The translations under genes and the position numbers were made by a program. This document shows positions 20,901-33,626 of a stretch of DNA of 64,000 bases, piece after piece. The notes under the pieces are model-generated. The model had not been told where the DNA came from. It saw only the letters and a list, made by a program, of their open reading frames with translations, and made no database searches. Source of the stretch: Pyrenochaeta sp. MPI-SDFR-AT-0127. Its lineage: Eukaryota; Ascomycota; Dothideomycetes; Pleosporales; Cucurbitariaceae. The stretch is from contig JAGTJM010000038.1 of NCBI GenBank assembly GCA_020747015.1, positions 62,001 to 126,000 on the forward strand. The letters are read 5' to 3'. How positions within the stretch are numbered: the first letter of the stretch is position 1; each line of letters starts with the position of its first letter.

Positions 20901-23101
20901 TCATTTTCTGGGAACGGCTCCACAAGTGCATTGAGGAACCGGACCAGCGCATTGGATTCATCGTACCCATCTGCAAGTGTCGCCCAGAAGTCATCCCGCG
21001 GTAGAGCCCCCAGTGTGTTGCTCGGTTTGGTTCCAGTGTAGAAGCCGTTCACAGTCCAATCATCCAGAATATTCCACATGCCACTGGCTCGCAGTACATC
21101 TTTGCCCACAAGCAGCGCCGACAAAGCATCGTAAGCAGATGCACGAAGTCCACTCTCAACCTTGTCTGTGCAAAGGCCAAAGCAAATGTTGGCAAAGTCG
21201 TATTCCTTCAGGTCGAGTATCCAAGTGCGTGCAGTCACGCTGTGTCGGCATATGTGAGCGAGAAGACGGAGATAGCTTTCTAGCATAGTTGCGCTTTCAG
21301 GTTCCACAATCTGATCTACAGGATTTGTTGATGGCGCATATACACCGCCTTGGATAGTCTTTTTCGGCTCGTGGATGTCCTTCTCGAATTCCGTCAATTC
21401 GTTGAAGATGTGTGTGTAACTGAGAGAGCTTGTCCGTCGTATCTTGCCCGAAGAGGACGTGCCCTCTTCAAGTAGAAACCTGTGTGCTGAGTCCGCGTTT
21501 GAGTCTCCGGTGGATATTGCTCGTAACATTTCGCAAAACATGGCGATCCGTGGGGTGGGTTGTCGTTTTGCTGCCCATTGTAAGAAGCCATATAGATTGC
21601 TTTCCTTGTCGTTCCAGAAATCGTCCGCCGCATCCGGGAATCCATCGAAAGCGTAAGCTACGATGATCAAAAATCTCTCCAGATGAAGTGGGTACTCTCC
21701 TGTTGAGCGTTGGAAATGTAGCTGAAGCCGTCTTCGCTGGTCGTCCTCTTCGACCTTGAGTCTTCGTAGTGTGTCGGGCATATGAGTTATAAACGAGTCG
21801 ACAAAAGTCTGCAACTGCTCCATGATAAGAACTTTGAAGAACTCCTCAGGTTGCGCAGATTCTTGGCCCAAGATAGGAGTATCCTGCAACAGGGTTGAGA
21901 GCATGCTGGTTTTCTGGGGGTCGTACCAACGCGTGGGTCGCACATCCTGGCTGAAGGAGAGCATAAAATGAAAAGCTCCATCGCTGAGTGCTTTGAGGAA
22001 GATTTCGGATCTCGAAGAGGCCTCGTCGTCAAAATTAATGTTTTGCATAGCTGGATCCTGAGTATTGGGGTCTACATAGCGTCCGCTGTACTCGGCCAGC
22101 CACCACGTCAACGCTGCAGCATGGAGGTTCCTCAGAGTCCAGTTATCGTTCTCTCGTCCTGCCATCAGCGAGTGATGAAGCGCTCGTGCATCTTTCAATG
22201 TGACATTGGTCTCCGATGCTGCCCAGGACGTGAGTCGGATGAGCATCGGCACATAATGGATTGTGATGAGGTCGTGCCTGTCGAGAGTCTTTGTCCTCGC
22301 AAGCAACGACTTGTAGTTGTCCAGATTCACATATCCAGCCTTGATCATGTGCGTGCATATTGCGGCTAGGTTCTCATGCTGTCTCGTCAGACTTTGACGC
22401 TGGAATGTCATGATTTCGACAAAACCTGGCAGAGGCACCTGACCAACTACTTGGGTGCTTTGAATACGCTCTGCGATAAAGTGCAGCCATTTTTCTATTG
22501 ACTCCATGCTCGTCAGGCATTTTGCCCAAAAGCCATATGCATTCGCAAGATTTGATGCGCCCTCGACACCCACTATGATCTGTACGGCCATCTGTAGCGC
22601 CGGAACCCCCTCCACATCAGAGTCTACATTCTCCAAGGCGGTCTTCATCAGGATGCGCAGGCAGAGGAGGACATATTCGCGGCGGCGATGAAAGCGTATA
22701 ACGGCGGTCTGTAGCTGCGACCGATCCAGCTCCTGGGCTTCGCTTTCGGCCCCCAGGAAGAGGGCAGCAGCATCTAGCTCGTCTAGATCCAAGGCGTCAG
22801 CGAGCTCAAGCGTCTGCTGCTTGAAGTCATCGTTGACTTCATATTCGTTGTCGTTAATCTTGATCTTGCCTGGCGCCGTCAGCACTCACAGCAATAATCT
22901 GTCCACGATGTCCATACCAGTGCTCAGTGCCTTTCTACTCGCATCGTTCTTAGGTTTCTTATCCAGCAGCGTCTTGAGCTCCTCTAGATGCGCCTCCAGG
23001 TTTTGTAGCAGCCTTTCAAGCACAGGCAGCTGCAGGTCGATATGCGCGCAGAGATCGCGATGCAGGCCCTGGAGGGCGGCAAGGCTGTCGTCTTCAGCCA
23101 T
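17998..23101 (-). CDS. NUP192: Nuclear pore inner-ring nucleoporin NUP192 (Nup205 family)
   Basis: Exons 23101-22918, 22869-18104 and 18048-17998; introns of 48 and 55 nt; 1666 aa. The 5' intron removes an in-frame TGA and joins SRKALSTG to KIKINDNEYEVNDDF; its donor is GTATGG and it has a CTGAC branch motif. The 3' intron (GTGAGA, TGCTAAC branch) replaces an unrelated-looking tail by YEDSSSIKKARP. The N terminus (MAEDDSLAALQGLHRDLCAH) and the segment TLELADALDLDELDAAALFL match fungal Nup192, and length fits (about 1650-1750 aa). The rest is an alpha-solenoid of helical repeats without enzymatic motifs. Family role: scaffold of the inner ring with Nup188, Nic96, Nup53 and Nup157/170. Head to head with TEL1. 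Confidence 0.93.
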
Positions 23102-23448
23102 GGGGATGTCCAGCGGGGGGACTGCGCATTATGCGCCGAAGCAATTGACAGAGAGGCGGGCAGGTGAGGGCGTGTTTGGTTGGTGTTTTCTCTAGTAACA
23201 ATGCTGGACTTTACGCGATCTGAAGCTTGGGCCAGCTCAGCGACGAGCATCATCCACCTCCGTGAGGAACTCCGCATGGACCGTGGCAGGACGAGTGAAA
23301 GGAAGGCACTTTGTTCTTATGATAGTCGCCTGACTGTTATGACTATGTAAAGCTCATACAATCTCTCACCAATCGCCTCATCTGCTCTGGCAATGCCCGA
23401 CGTCCCTCGCATCTGCTTCCAGATAGCGAGACACTGTGAGCGGCCACC
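23102..23448. promoter_or_regulatory. Bidirectional promoter between NUP192 and TEL1
   Basis: 347 bp between opposite start codons, containing both leaders and promoters. GC-rich near the NUP192 start. The TEL1 start has an ideal context (GGCCACCATGG). No TATA box recognised. Confidence 0.55.
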
Positions 23449-26400
23449 ATGGGCGCAACCAACATACAGGATGCAAAGAGTGAGTGTCTTTCAGTATGTT
23501 CTGAAGTATTTACACTGATAGTGTTGCAGTCCTCATCGAGTCTTCAAGGGTGCTCGACCGCACGAACGGTTTAAAGGATCTTGTTCGCATTCTCAGGCGC
23601 AACCGCGGGAAGCCTAGTCTCGAAGCTCTTGGGAATAAAGCCTACCAAGCACTATGCGAAACTCTGCTAAAGTCTTTACAAGACGAGCGAGCGTCCTTCC
23701 TCCGAAGCAAGGCCAAATCCACCAAAAGTGCCGCGCTACTTCCGCTCTCAGCCTCAGCCTTGCGCCATGTCGTCGGAGCGGGCGTCCGTACTATAAAAAG
23801 TTCTACTGTGGAGATTATTATAAATACCATCATCGAGGTGCTCCCAGGGCAGGATGGTATGATCAAGCCACTTCTCGAAGATCTGCCCAAATCACTTCGG
23901 GCACTTGTCGAGTATCAGCCGCATGTGGAGCGACTTTCCAAGAACTGCTGGATTGCCGCCATCGATTTTTGCATCAAGGCCATATCCGTCCCCGGCGTAG
24001 AACCAGATGTCGAGCTGCCAAACAGTTGGAGCACTAATGTCTCAAGTCGAGCCCGAACTCCGCTAGAGCCCATAGATGTCACCTCTTCAAGAGCAAGCCC
24101 TCGTCCGCCAGTAACGAGAAACAAGTCCGTTCCCGATGAGCATGCTCACTCAACTGAAGATTTTGTGCACTGCTTGCTTCTCCTCGTTAAAGCTTCAAAT
24201 GCGCCAATGCTCGACAGAGCCGAGGCTGTTTTGGTTGCATTGCTCCTGTTTCTACAACGGAGAACGGGACGTGGCAGCATCGCGGTGGCAGCTCTTGCTG
24301 CTATTAATTCGATTCTCGCCCGGACAACACTTCAGTCACTTGAACTTACCAAGCGTACTGTGCAGGGGCTTCTGCCTTTGATGAAGTCCATGTGGTCTGA
24401 ACTTATTCTGCGAGAGGAGATTATGATAACTTTAATGTATACTGAAGCTCACATTGAGAGTATGTTAGCTGATCCTGAAGATGATACGACCCATTTTGAT
24501 CTTGAGGCTCTGGTTGAGACCATCTATGGTGATTACAGGCGTAGACAAGAAACGACAGCGCACCAATACCTCGAAGAAGACCATCTTTGCTTTCGACACC
24601 TGGGACAAGCTGAAAGAGACACTCACCCGCTCCATACCTGGGCATTCTCCATGGAAACAGAGCATCAGCGCCATGAAGGCTTGTGGGCTACGGTTTCTAC
24701 CATTGCACGCTTCTCATTCATGCTCGACGAGAATCAAGCTACCACCCAAGACCGTAGTGAGATGGAAGAGAGTGTTAATAAACGTATGCGCATTACCAAA
24801 CTCTTCCCTGATTATCTTCGCCATGTCTTCGAGCCCCGCTCAAATGCTAAACGAGCAGCGCTACAGGTTGTTGCCTTTATGGTCCAGGAAGGACCTGTCA
24901 ATGAAGAAGAGCTTCAGTCTATGTTAGAGAAACTCACTTCGTGCATTTCGGATGAGAATCCGGTGCATTCTGTCTGGGCAATGATAGCTTTAGCAGGGTG
25001 AGTTTGGCGTGAGTGCGAAGACAAAAGCTTCTAATCATCGACTAGGGCCGCCCTCCAACAATCTGCAAAGCATTCGACGCTACTACCTTACTGGATATCT
25101 GCCTGGCAGACTGCGTCCCGAGCCGTCACGTCCTTGTCGATATCGCGTACCGCGTGTCATTTGATGGACGTGCTTCTCAGACTCAATATTGTTCCTTTCT
25201 CAGCCGTTTCTGAGACAGTGCAGTCTATGCTCTTGTCGATCGAGCTTAGCGGCCCTGCACTACTCACGGAAACCAGCTCGTCTTTGTTGACTACTGTCAT
25301 TCGAGAGCGTATCAAAGAAAACCCAACGCATTTCAATTCATCTGCCGAGCGAATTCTGAATTGGCTTATAAGCAAATGGACTCCAAGTATGTACAGTTTC
25401 TCTTCCTTTGCTAATGCCGCTCACTTCATTAAGGTCTATGGTCTGAACGGACCTATTCGTCGCTCAACGCGCACCATTGCACTGCTCGCGACGTGCTGCG
25501 CGTTATTTACGCTTGTCTTGATAGACCCTTCAAACCTGCAGTACCGGCACCCTTTCTGGTATTAGGGCCCATATCACAAGCCAGAGCGCGAACTGTTCTT
25601 TACAAGGATTTAGCACAATACCTTTTGCTCCTCGATTCTAAACAAGAATATTTGGCAGAGAGAAATGCAGCACAGGCCTCTTCCGATGTGACCACCTCAG
25701 ACCATCACCCGACACAGATGGAGAACAGAATACTCGACTTTTGTCTTTCCGAAGTGGACAGGGCAGGGCACCATTGGAAAGAAATGGCTTCAACGAACGG
25801 TCAAGGGATCACTTCCGACATGATGCGAATCGTCACGAACCTGTGCGTTGTCGCATCTGCTGTGGCTACTCTTGGCCACCCAGACGACCGTCGCGTTTCA
25901 AACCTACAGTTCTCTGCCACTAGATTAAGTGAGACGTTTGTCCATATTCTGACCAAGCCCCAAACGGAGCAATACAAGGTCGACGCCGTTCTTGAGACCT
26001 GTTCAAAGAGTCTTCCAGACGTGAGCTCCCTGGCCCGTGTAAACTTGGAGGTTTTTGAGCAGGCCGGTATTTGCCAACTTGCTCAGCACCTCTCTAAGGC
26101 ACTAGGAAACCGCAGAGACGTCAAACAGTCATTATATGCAGAAGATGAGGAATTTATGGATGTCGATGATGCAGCAAACTCGCAAATGACGGTGTGTTCG
26201 ACAGGCTCTGAACTCGAAGTTCCCCGACACGATGTGCAAGCGGACAATGATATCTCGGCTTTGCGTGCATCGTGCTCAGTATATCTGCATTTGATCTCTT
26301 CGATCGTCAGTCATAACGAATTGGACACCCAACATATTCCATCGAAATTCGTGGACTATTTAGTGTCCATTCACGAGAGTGAACTTCTTCGCTCACGACC

Positions 26401-29400
26401 ATTCCTGCGCGCGCTTTGGGGTAGTGGGCTTAAGATTTCGCGGCATGATTGCCTGAATCTCTTGGAACGCTTTAGTGAAGCTCTTATCGACCCTCGTGCA
26501 CGTGAGTACAATACGTCAGAAGTGGCTAATGGGATGTTCGTAGAGACCTTGATCGGCACTACACTTGTCTGGGTACCTGATGCGACCGACCGAGAAGCCC
26601 AAGATCTCTACGAAAACGTCGAAGCATTGTATGCTTATTACGTCAAGGAGATGGAGAAAGGAGGGGTCAGAAGATCTGCAAATTTGCAGCAAACCATTGC
26701 TATTTTCTTACATGGCCTTCTTAAGCACCACCCAGACTTTGGTCAAAACCGCAAAGTTCCTTCAGTCAGGACCAGTCTGTTCGAGCTTTTATCGAACGGT
26801 GAAATGACCGTCAAATATCACATCGCGGAGCGACTACCAAGAATGTTTGAGGATTTCGTTCTTTCTGAGCATGATAAGATTCTGCAGGATGTTGATAGTA
26901 GCTTGCCAGGCGATGATGAAGGCATCGAAGGCATTGCTGTGCGGCTACTTGTTTTATCCAAGCTGGCATCAAGATGGCATACTCTTCTGCGTCAGAGTGT
27001 TTACCGTATCTTCGCAACAGCAGGGTCTGTGCAAGGAGCGGCTCGACATGCCAAACGCTGCATTTCAAAAGTTGCACGCTCTAGGGGACTCGCAGACTCA
27101 CAATGCCTTTTTCGACTTTTTGCGCCTCAGATCATCTTCACTTGGTTGGATCGAGGGCGGACGATTGCTGAAATACCGTTCCTAACATTCAATTATATGA
27201 CACTCGTGGAACTTGTACATGACATTGAAGCAGAAGCGGTGGGCCAAGCGATTATGTTCGGCCGGAAGCATGAAGTAGAATATTTGGCAACTCAGTTAGG
27301 AACTTCGAGCGCAGAGGTCCTGTCGAGAAACATTGGCAAAGCCGCAGCATACACAATAGCATGGGATACATGCAGAGGATTTGCTCGAAATAGAGCAGAG
27401 CCCAGTTTTGCCAATTTGCTCAAAGAGATGATCGGGAGCAACAAGTACTACGATCTAGTGCAGAAACATTTCCCACAGATTCTAGGTCATATCCTACAAA
27501 CGATTGACCACGAGGAACGCATCAGCAACTCATTGGACAAGAAACCACCTTTCAATGCTGCAGCAAAGCTTCTTATGGAGATAACCGGTATTTGTCACTC
27601 GACACAGGGGCTAAACATTGGCATCGAGCCTTCATTCTCTGCCTTTTATCTGCCTGATCAGCTTGAACGGCTGTGTCGAAGGACAGGGGATAAACCTGAC
27701 AGCTTTTGGTCACCAAGTAATTACACCTTTGTAATGCGCTCCCTTCTAGATCGAATACATCCAGCGCTCGGCTCACTCTATGCTCGATCAATGATTCGAA
27801 AGGTCCGCATCGTCGTTGCTCTTGCCGGAACAGTTGCCTTCGAAGGCTACCCACTGCAAATGACGCTACAGTCACTGCGCCCGTTTCTTACGGATGTTCA
27901 GTGTGCAGAAGACACAGTAGGAATCATGCAATATCTTTTCGAGCATGGCTCCCAGTATCTCCGGCAGCACCTTAGTTTCGTAACTGGCATTGGTCTTTCT
28001 ATCCTGATCTCCCTTCGCGTGTTTCTAGGGTCATCCCAAGACAGCACCACCCAGCATTCACAGCACGCTGCAACCATGAATGCGGCAAATAGATTCCACA
28101 CTTGGCTCAGTGAGTATCTTAAAGCCCATGCACAGGCTATTTCCACGGTTGAGCGATCTTCTGCTGTCAAAGCCTTCAAGCTTATCACTACCACTGCGTC
28201 TCAAGTAAATGCGGATGGCAACTCCGTTCGAGGAAGCGAGGAGAGCAAATTACTTCTTGAGATATTGGACGATGTGAAGTCGGGGCGACGGCTTCTAAAC
28301 AGAACATCCAGAGAAGTTGCCTTGGACTTGCTTTGTCGAAACTTTCAACCTGCCTTAACCGCCCGAGATGATATTTTGGGTCTTGATGATGAGGCTGCTG
28401 AGTATGCACCCCTTGTCTGGGAATCGTGCCAAAGAAGCAACGTCGGCGATGGATATCTGTTGTGGACCGCAAGGGTACTGGGCCGTGCTTTCAGTGCCTA
28501 TGGAGAAGTAAAGCGGAGTAACACACAGTCTTTGCCATGGGCTTCAACAAACCATACATCCAAGGATACCCTGGGCAAATCCTCTAGAGAGGCCATTGTT
28601 CGCGAGATCATTGATCTTTTCTACAGTGATGATCGCAGCGAAGTCAGTCTGGCAGAGGACGCCGTCAGGCGTTTGATCTCTCGACTCTCAGGCGCCGATG
28701 AACGGTACATCGCAGAAATGCACCGGACGATCCCAGAATCCATTGGCAAAGCGCTTGGACTGTACAATCCTGAGCAACCAGTTCCCTCAGTGGCCCTGCC
28801 TTCTGATGGGCTGGAACAAGCAGTGGCACCCACCAAAGTCAAACCATTGTACACTTGGATTAGGGACCTTGCGATTGCGCTCTGCAGAGGGGCAGCAGAA
28901 GAGCCCATCCTCGGTGCTCTCCCAAACTTCCTCCTTGGAATCGAACACATGGCTGAGAAACTTTTGCCTTACATTCTTCATCTCGTTCTTCTTAACGAAT
29001 TCGACGGAGAGCGAAATGTTCGTGACACCATATCGGAAGCAACGATGTTGTGGTTCCGCGAATGTGATCCCACAACTGCACCATACGTTCGCGTTCTGAT
29101 TCAATCTATTCTATATCTTCGAAGTCAGCCAGTTCCTAAAGAGGTCACGCGCGTGGACCGAGATCATTGGCTAGAAATCGATTATCTAGGAGCCTCACAG
29201 GCCGCCAATGCATCTGGCATGTACAGAAGTGCGCTATTGTTTGCAGAGACATCATCGGGTCAACCCATCGTCAAAGGCAACTCACGACGAACATCTATCC
29301 TCGCTGATCCCCCAAAGGTTCCACTTGAGCTTCAGCTTTCAATCTATAAAAACCTCGATGAGCCCGACTCTTTCTATGGTATTGATCGAGGATCAAGCCT

Positions 29401-32400
29401 GTTGTCCGTCTTGGATAGACTTGAGTACGAGGGTGACGGCATCAAAAGCCTTTTGTTCCGTGGCGCGCGGCTTGATAGTCAGATGCGCAGATTGAACGAG
29501 CTTGAAGCACCTGATTCCCAGGGTACGGTGAAGTCGCTCATTATGCTCAACATGAATAGCGTAACACACTCTCTACTTTCAAACGATCAGTTTCGGGATA
29601 TAGGAGATGATGTGGTTGAAAGCACACTTCATACAGCACGCAAACTTGGCCAATGGGACATCAAAGCACCAGAGATAAATCACACAGAGCCCAGTACCCT
29701 CTTCAAAGCTTTTCAGGGACTACACTATGCCAAGAGCGCGGCAGAGGCACAAGAGAACTTTGACCGTCAGCTCCTAGCTACCATGCGCTTTCTCTCTGGG
29801 AAAAACAGTTCTTCAGTCTCGGATAAGGTCCGCTTACGGACACTAGGTGCGTTGACAGAGGCAGATGAGGTCATCCGAGCAGAACGCTCCGAACATCTTT
29901 TGGACACATGGGATCGCATGAAGGCTAGAGAGAAGTGGATGCGGGCTGGCGAGTGAGTACACATGTTGCGGCGTATGATACATTGGCTGATGTTAACTTC
30001 ACCCAGATTTAACGACGTGCGCCAACTGCTGTCCTGTCGCGAGACGCTATTCAATGTCCTCAGTTCGAACGCTGTCCTTATAGACTCACTACATGCAAGA
30101 ACAGCAACAATACGTGGCATGGAAGTTGAGGCTCTGGTTTCATCGTCAACTGTCTGCCGCAAGCACGGTGCCCTTCAAGAATCACTCGCAAGTGTAACTT
30201 ACCTCTCCGACATCGTATCAGAGTGCAAGTCTGTAGGATTAGATATCGAGGCTACAGCTCAACATGAGGTGGCAAATGTGCTGTGGGAACAAGGGGAGAC
30301 GGAGGTTTCGATTCGCATGTGCCAGCATCTCATCGATCACGCTGACTTTGACTCTCAAAACATTGATCTAAGCTTGCCTGTGCTACTTGCGAGACTTGTA
30401 AGTCCTTTGAACTGATCTTTTGGGACTTATATTAATAGCGATAGGGTCATCATCTTGCAGAAGCACGCCTGGCAAAACCTGACACCATTATGCGGGACTA
30501 TCTCGAGCCAGCAATCCGTGAACTTAAAGGTCAGAAACAAGGCTCTGGACCGGGCCAAGTCTTTCACGAGTTTGCTCTGTTTTGCGATAAGCAACTTCAG
30601 AGCCCTGAAGCCGCTGCAGACATGGATCGCATCAAGACGGTCATGGACCGGAAACTCCAGGAGTATCAAGAATTCACGAAGCTATCCAGGACCGATAAGA
30701 GCAAAGGGATGCGTGAAACATACCATCGAAGCGCTCGGCGAGCAAAAACCTGGTACGAGCTTGATAATGCTGAGTACGAAAGATTACGAAAAGGTCGCGA
30801 GCAATTCCTACGACAATGCCTTGAGAATTACCTATTATCGCTATTTGCTAGCGACGAGTACAACAACGATGCTCTTCGCGTGTTTTCATTGTGGTTGGAG
30901 TACTCGGACACGGATTTGGCCAATGCAGCCGTCCAGACGTACCTCAAAGACGTTCCAAGTGGCAAATTCGCCTTGCTCATGAACCAGCTATCATCTCGCT
31001 TGCAAGCTGAGGACAATGACTTCCAGCAGCTTCTAATGGCGCTTGTGTTCCGCATTTGTGTTGAACATCCTTACCACGGAATGCATCAAATCTTTGCTAT
31101 ACAGATGAAAGTTGGCGCGATCACGAGAGAGGACGCTGTGCGAGCCAAGGATGAGTCTGCACGATCACGCCAAAAAGCTGCAACGGGGCTTGCAAACGCG
31201 CTCGGTAGCGACAAGCGAGCTCGGTCCTACTGGAGCTCAATTTTCCAATCTAACGAGATCTATCATCATCTTGCGATGTTCAAGGGTGAGAAAGAGAGCA
31301 CGCAACAAGGCCGGGAGCTTCCACTTGATAGGTACAAGGAGTCTAAAGATCTGGTGAACAAGATACCAAAGCTCCATGTTCCGCCGGCAACCCTGCAGAT
31401 CGAAGTCAGACCTAACATGAACTACACCGACCTTCCTCGAGTTCAGTCTTTCAAGCCAACCATGAGTATTGCGAATGGACTGAGTGCGCCCAAGGTGATT
31501 ACAGCAAAGGGAACTGATGGCAAGCCGTACAAGCAGCTGGTAAGTAGTTTGACCGAACAGTTGTCTAGCAATACTGACTTTCTAGTTCAAATCTGGTAAT
31601 GATGACCTTCGTCAAGATGCTATCATGGAGCAAGTCTTCGATCAGGTTTCACGCCTATTGAAAAATCACACAGCGACGCGGGTCCGCAATCTTGGAATCC
31701 GAACCTACAAGGTTCTACCACTTTCCACTCGGTCTGGACTAATGGAATTTGTCCAAAATACCATCCCGTTACATCTGTGGGTAATGCCTGCGCACGAGAA
31801 ATACTATCCCAACGACTACAAACCAGACAGGTGTCGCAAGGAGATTGGCGCATGCCAGCAAGATTCGCTCAACACACGCGTGAAAGTTTGGCAAAAGATT
31901 GCAGACAACTTTCACCCCGTACTACGTTACTTCCTGCTTGAAAGATTCGAAGACCCGGACGAGTGGTTCGAACGTCGCCTCGCGTACACGCGCTCCACTG
32001 CTGCGATCTCCATCCTTGGCCATGTCCTCGGTCTCGGGGATAGGCATTGTCACAACATCTTGCTTGACGAAAAGTCTGGCGAGATCGTGCATATCGACCT
32101 AGGTGTGAGCTTCGAGGCAGGTCGAGTTTTACCTGTGCCAGAAGTTGTGCCGTTCCGGCTTACACGAGATATGGTGGATGCCATGGGTTATACGAAAACG
32201 GAGGGTGTGTTCAGAAGGTGTTGCGAGTTCACTATGGATACGTTGAGGGAAGAAAGAGAGAGTATCATGACGCTCCTAAACGTTCTCCGCTATGATCCGC
32301 TTGTGAACTGGAGTGTCACACCCACTAAAGCAAAGCGCATGCAAGAAGGTAATCAGGAAACGGGACAAAATGGTACCGCAAGATCCACTACTGTGCCACC

Positions 32401-32641
32401 CGGCAGTACGCCCGCACCTTCTGGTGGTCCATCTGTAGTTGCGGAAGAGGTAGTGCATGAGAGCAACAAAAAGAGAGAAAAGGAGGAGCAAGCTGGTGAG
32501 GCTGGACGTGCGCTTAGCGTAGTAGAGAAGAAACTAAGCAAAACGCTGAGCACGAAAGCTACGGTCAACGAGCTCATTCAGCAAAGTACTGATGAGCGGA
32601 ACTTGGCAGTGCTGTATATGGGATGGGCAAGCTACGCATAG
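23449..32641 (+). CDS. TEL1: ATM-family PI3K-like protein kinase TEL1
   Basis: Seven exons: 23449-23479, 23530-24997, 25046-25386, 25434-29952, 30007-30397, 30445-31539 and 31586-32641; introns of 46-54 nt, 2966 aa. Near the N terminus ESSRVLDRTNGLKDLVRIL fits the TAN motif specific to Tel1/ATM. A long HEAT-repeat region follows, then a FAT region and the kinase. Kinase landmarks: FKSGNDDLRQDA (about 2616-2627), the catalytic loop GLGDRHCHNILLD with Asp2767 and Asn2772, and HIDLGVSFEAG with the metal-binding Asp2786; EGVFRRCCEFTM is ATM-like. A low-complexity linker precedes the C-terminal FATC (ELIQQSTDERNLAVLYMGW). Family role: senses double-strand breaks with the Mre11 complex and maintains telomeres, in the nucleus. 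ATR/Mec1 and TOR were considered; the TAN motif and kinase subtype favour TEL1. Confidence 0.94.
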
Positions 32642-33626
32642 TCATTGCTCTGATTATATTCCATTCGAGCGTACTTATTAGGGAGCATTCAAGCGCGACA
32701 TTATAGGAGCGTACTGGCGAAAGGCTACAATTGTCGAGTATATTTAAAGATCGATCCTGCAAGCATTTAAGTAAAACCTGACATAATCAAATGCTTGTAT
32801 TACTGGACTCCATTACCGCTTCTTAGACCGACATATCCGCGTGAATGAGCCTCGAGACCGCTGCCTAAGGTGCATGGTCCTCGAACCGCCCACTTGCTTC
32901 TCGAACGTGACGAAAGGCCGTCAACACAGGATGAATTTTGGAAGTACCATTGTTTCCACGATTGAACAGAATTGAAGCGTCTTCGCAACCGTCATTACCA
33001 AATACCGAAAAAATCTCATTAGCTATGTTCCGAGCAAAAAATTCATGACTATCTTTGATAATTCACAGAAATCTAGTCGACTCGGAATGTGCAGGGAAGG
33101 GGCACTTGGACTTGCCTTGGATTTCTCTCGTAGCCATTTCTCCCGAAAGGCAAGGGGGGGATCTGCTGGGGCTAGGTGTTTTTTCAAATTGCCCGGCATT
33201 TACAGTAAGCGTCAGATGCAGACACTAGTTTGCAATAATCGATGTTCGAACAGAGTTGCCTTCGTCCCGCGATCACCTCGGCAAATTATCCTGGTATGAC
33301 GGCAGAGCTCAAGTTAGCGCTGGGGAAATCAAACTGCTTTGCACTGACATGCGTGTTCTAGCGTATCAACGGTTGCATAGATCTGCAGGCTCGAACGACA
33401 AGCTTCCCCGCGTTGACCAGGGTGGTTTTCTTCTCCAGCAAAGCCAACCGTGGATGCGTACACGATATCGTCATCTCGGCCTGTGCTCGACCGATGGATT
33501 TTTTCTTAGTAGTACGGCACTTGGAAGTGGCAGACGCATTCGCGGATACTGAGGAGGAGGTTGAGCAATTGTATTTAACAGTGGCTTTGGCACAATTGTA
33601 CATCACTTGGCACAATACAAGGCACG
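32642..33626. other. Intergenic, about 1 kb
   Basis: Between TEL1 and the GH78-like gene, same strand. Contains the TEL1 3' UTR and the glycosidase promoter. A G-run (GGGGGG) lies near 33154-33160. No gene seen. Confidence 0.4.

Noticed and set aside
22870..22889. 20-nt intron to remove the TGA in NUP192
   Set aside because: Far below the ~45-nt lower limit seen elsewhere in the window; the 48-nt intron gives a better protein.
23449..32641. Mec1/ATR or TOR identity for the large kinase
   Set aside because: A TAN-like motif near the N terminus and ATM-type kinase residues (HIDLGV, EGVFRRCCE) point to TEL1; no FRB domain is seen.
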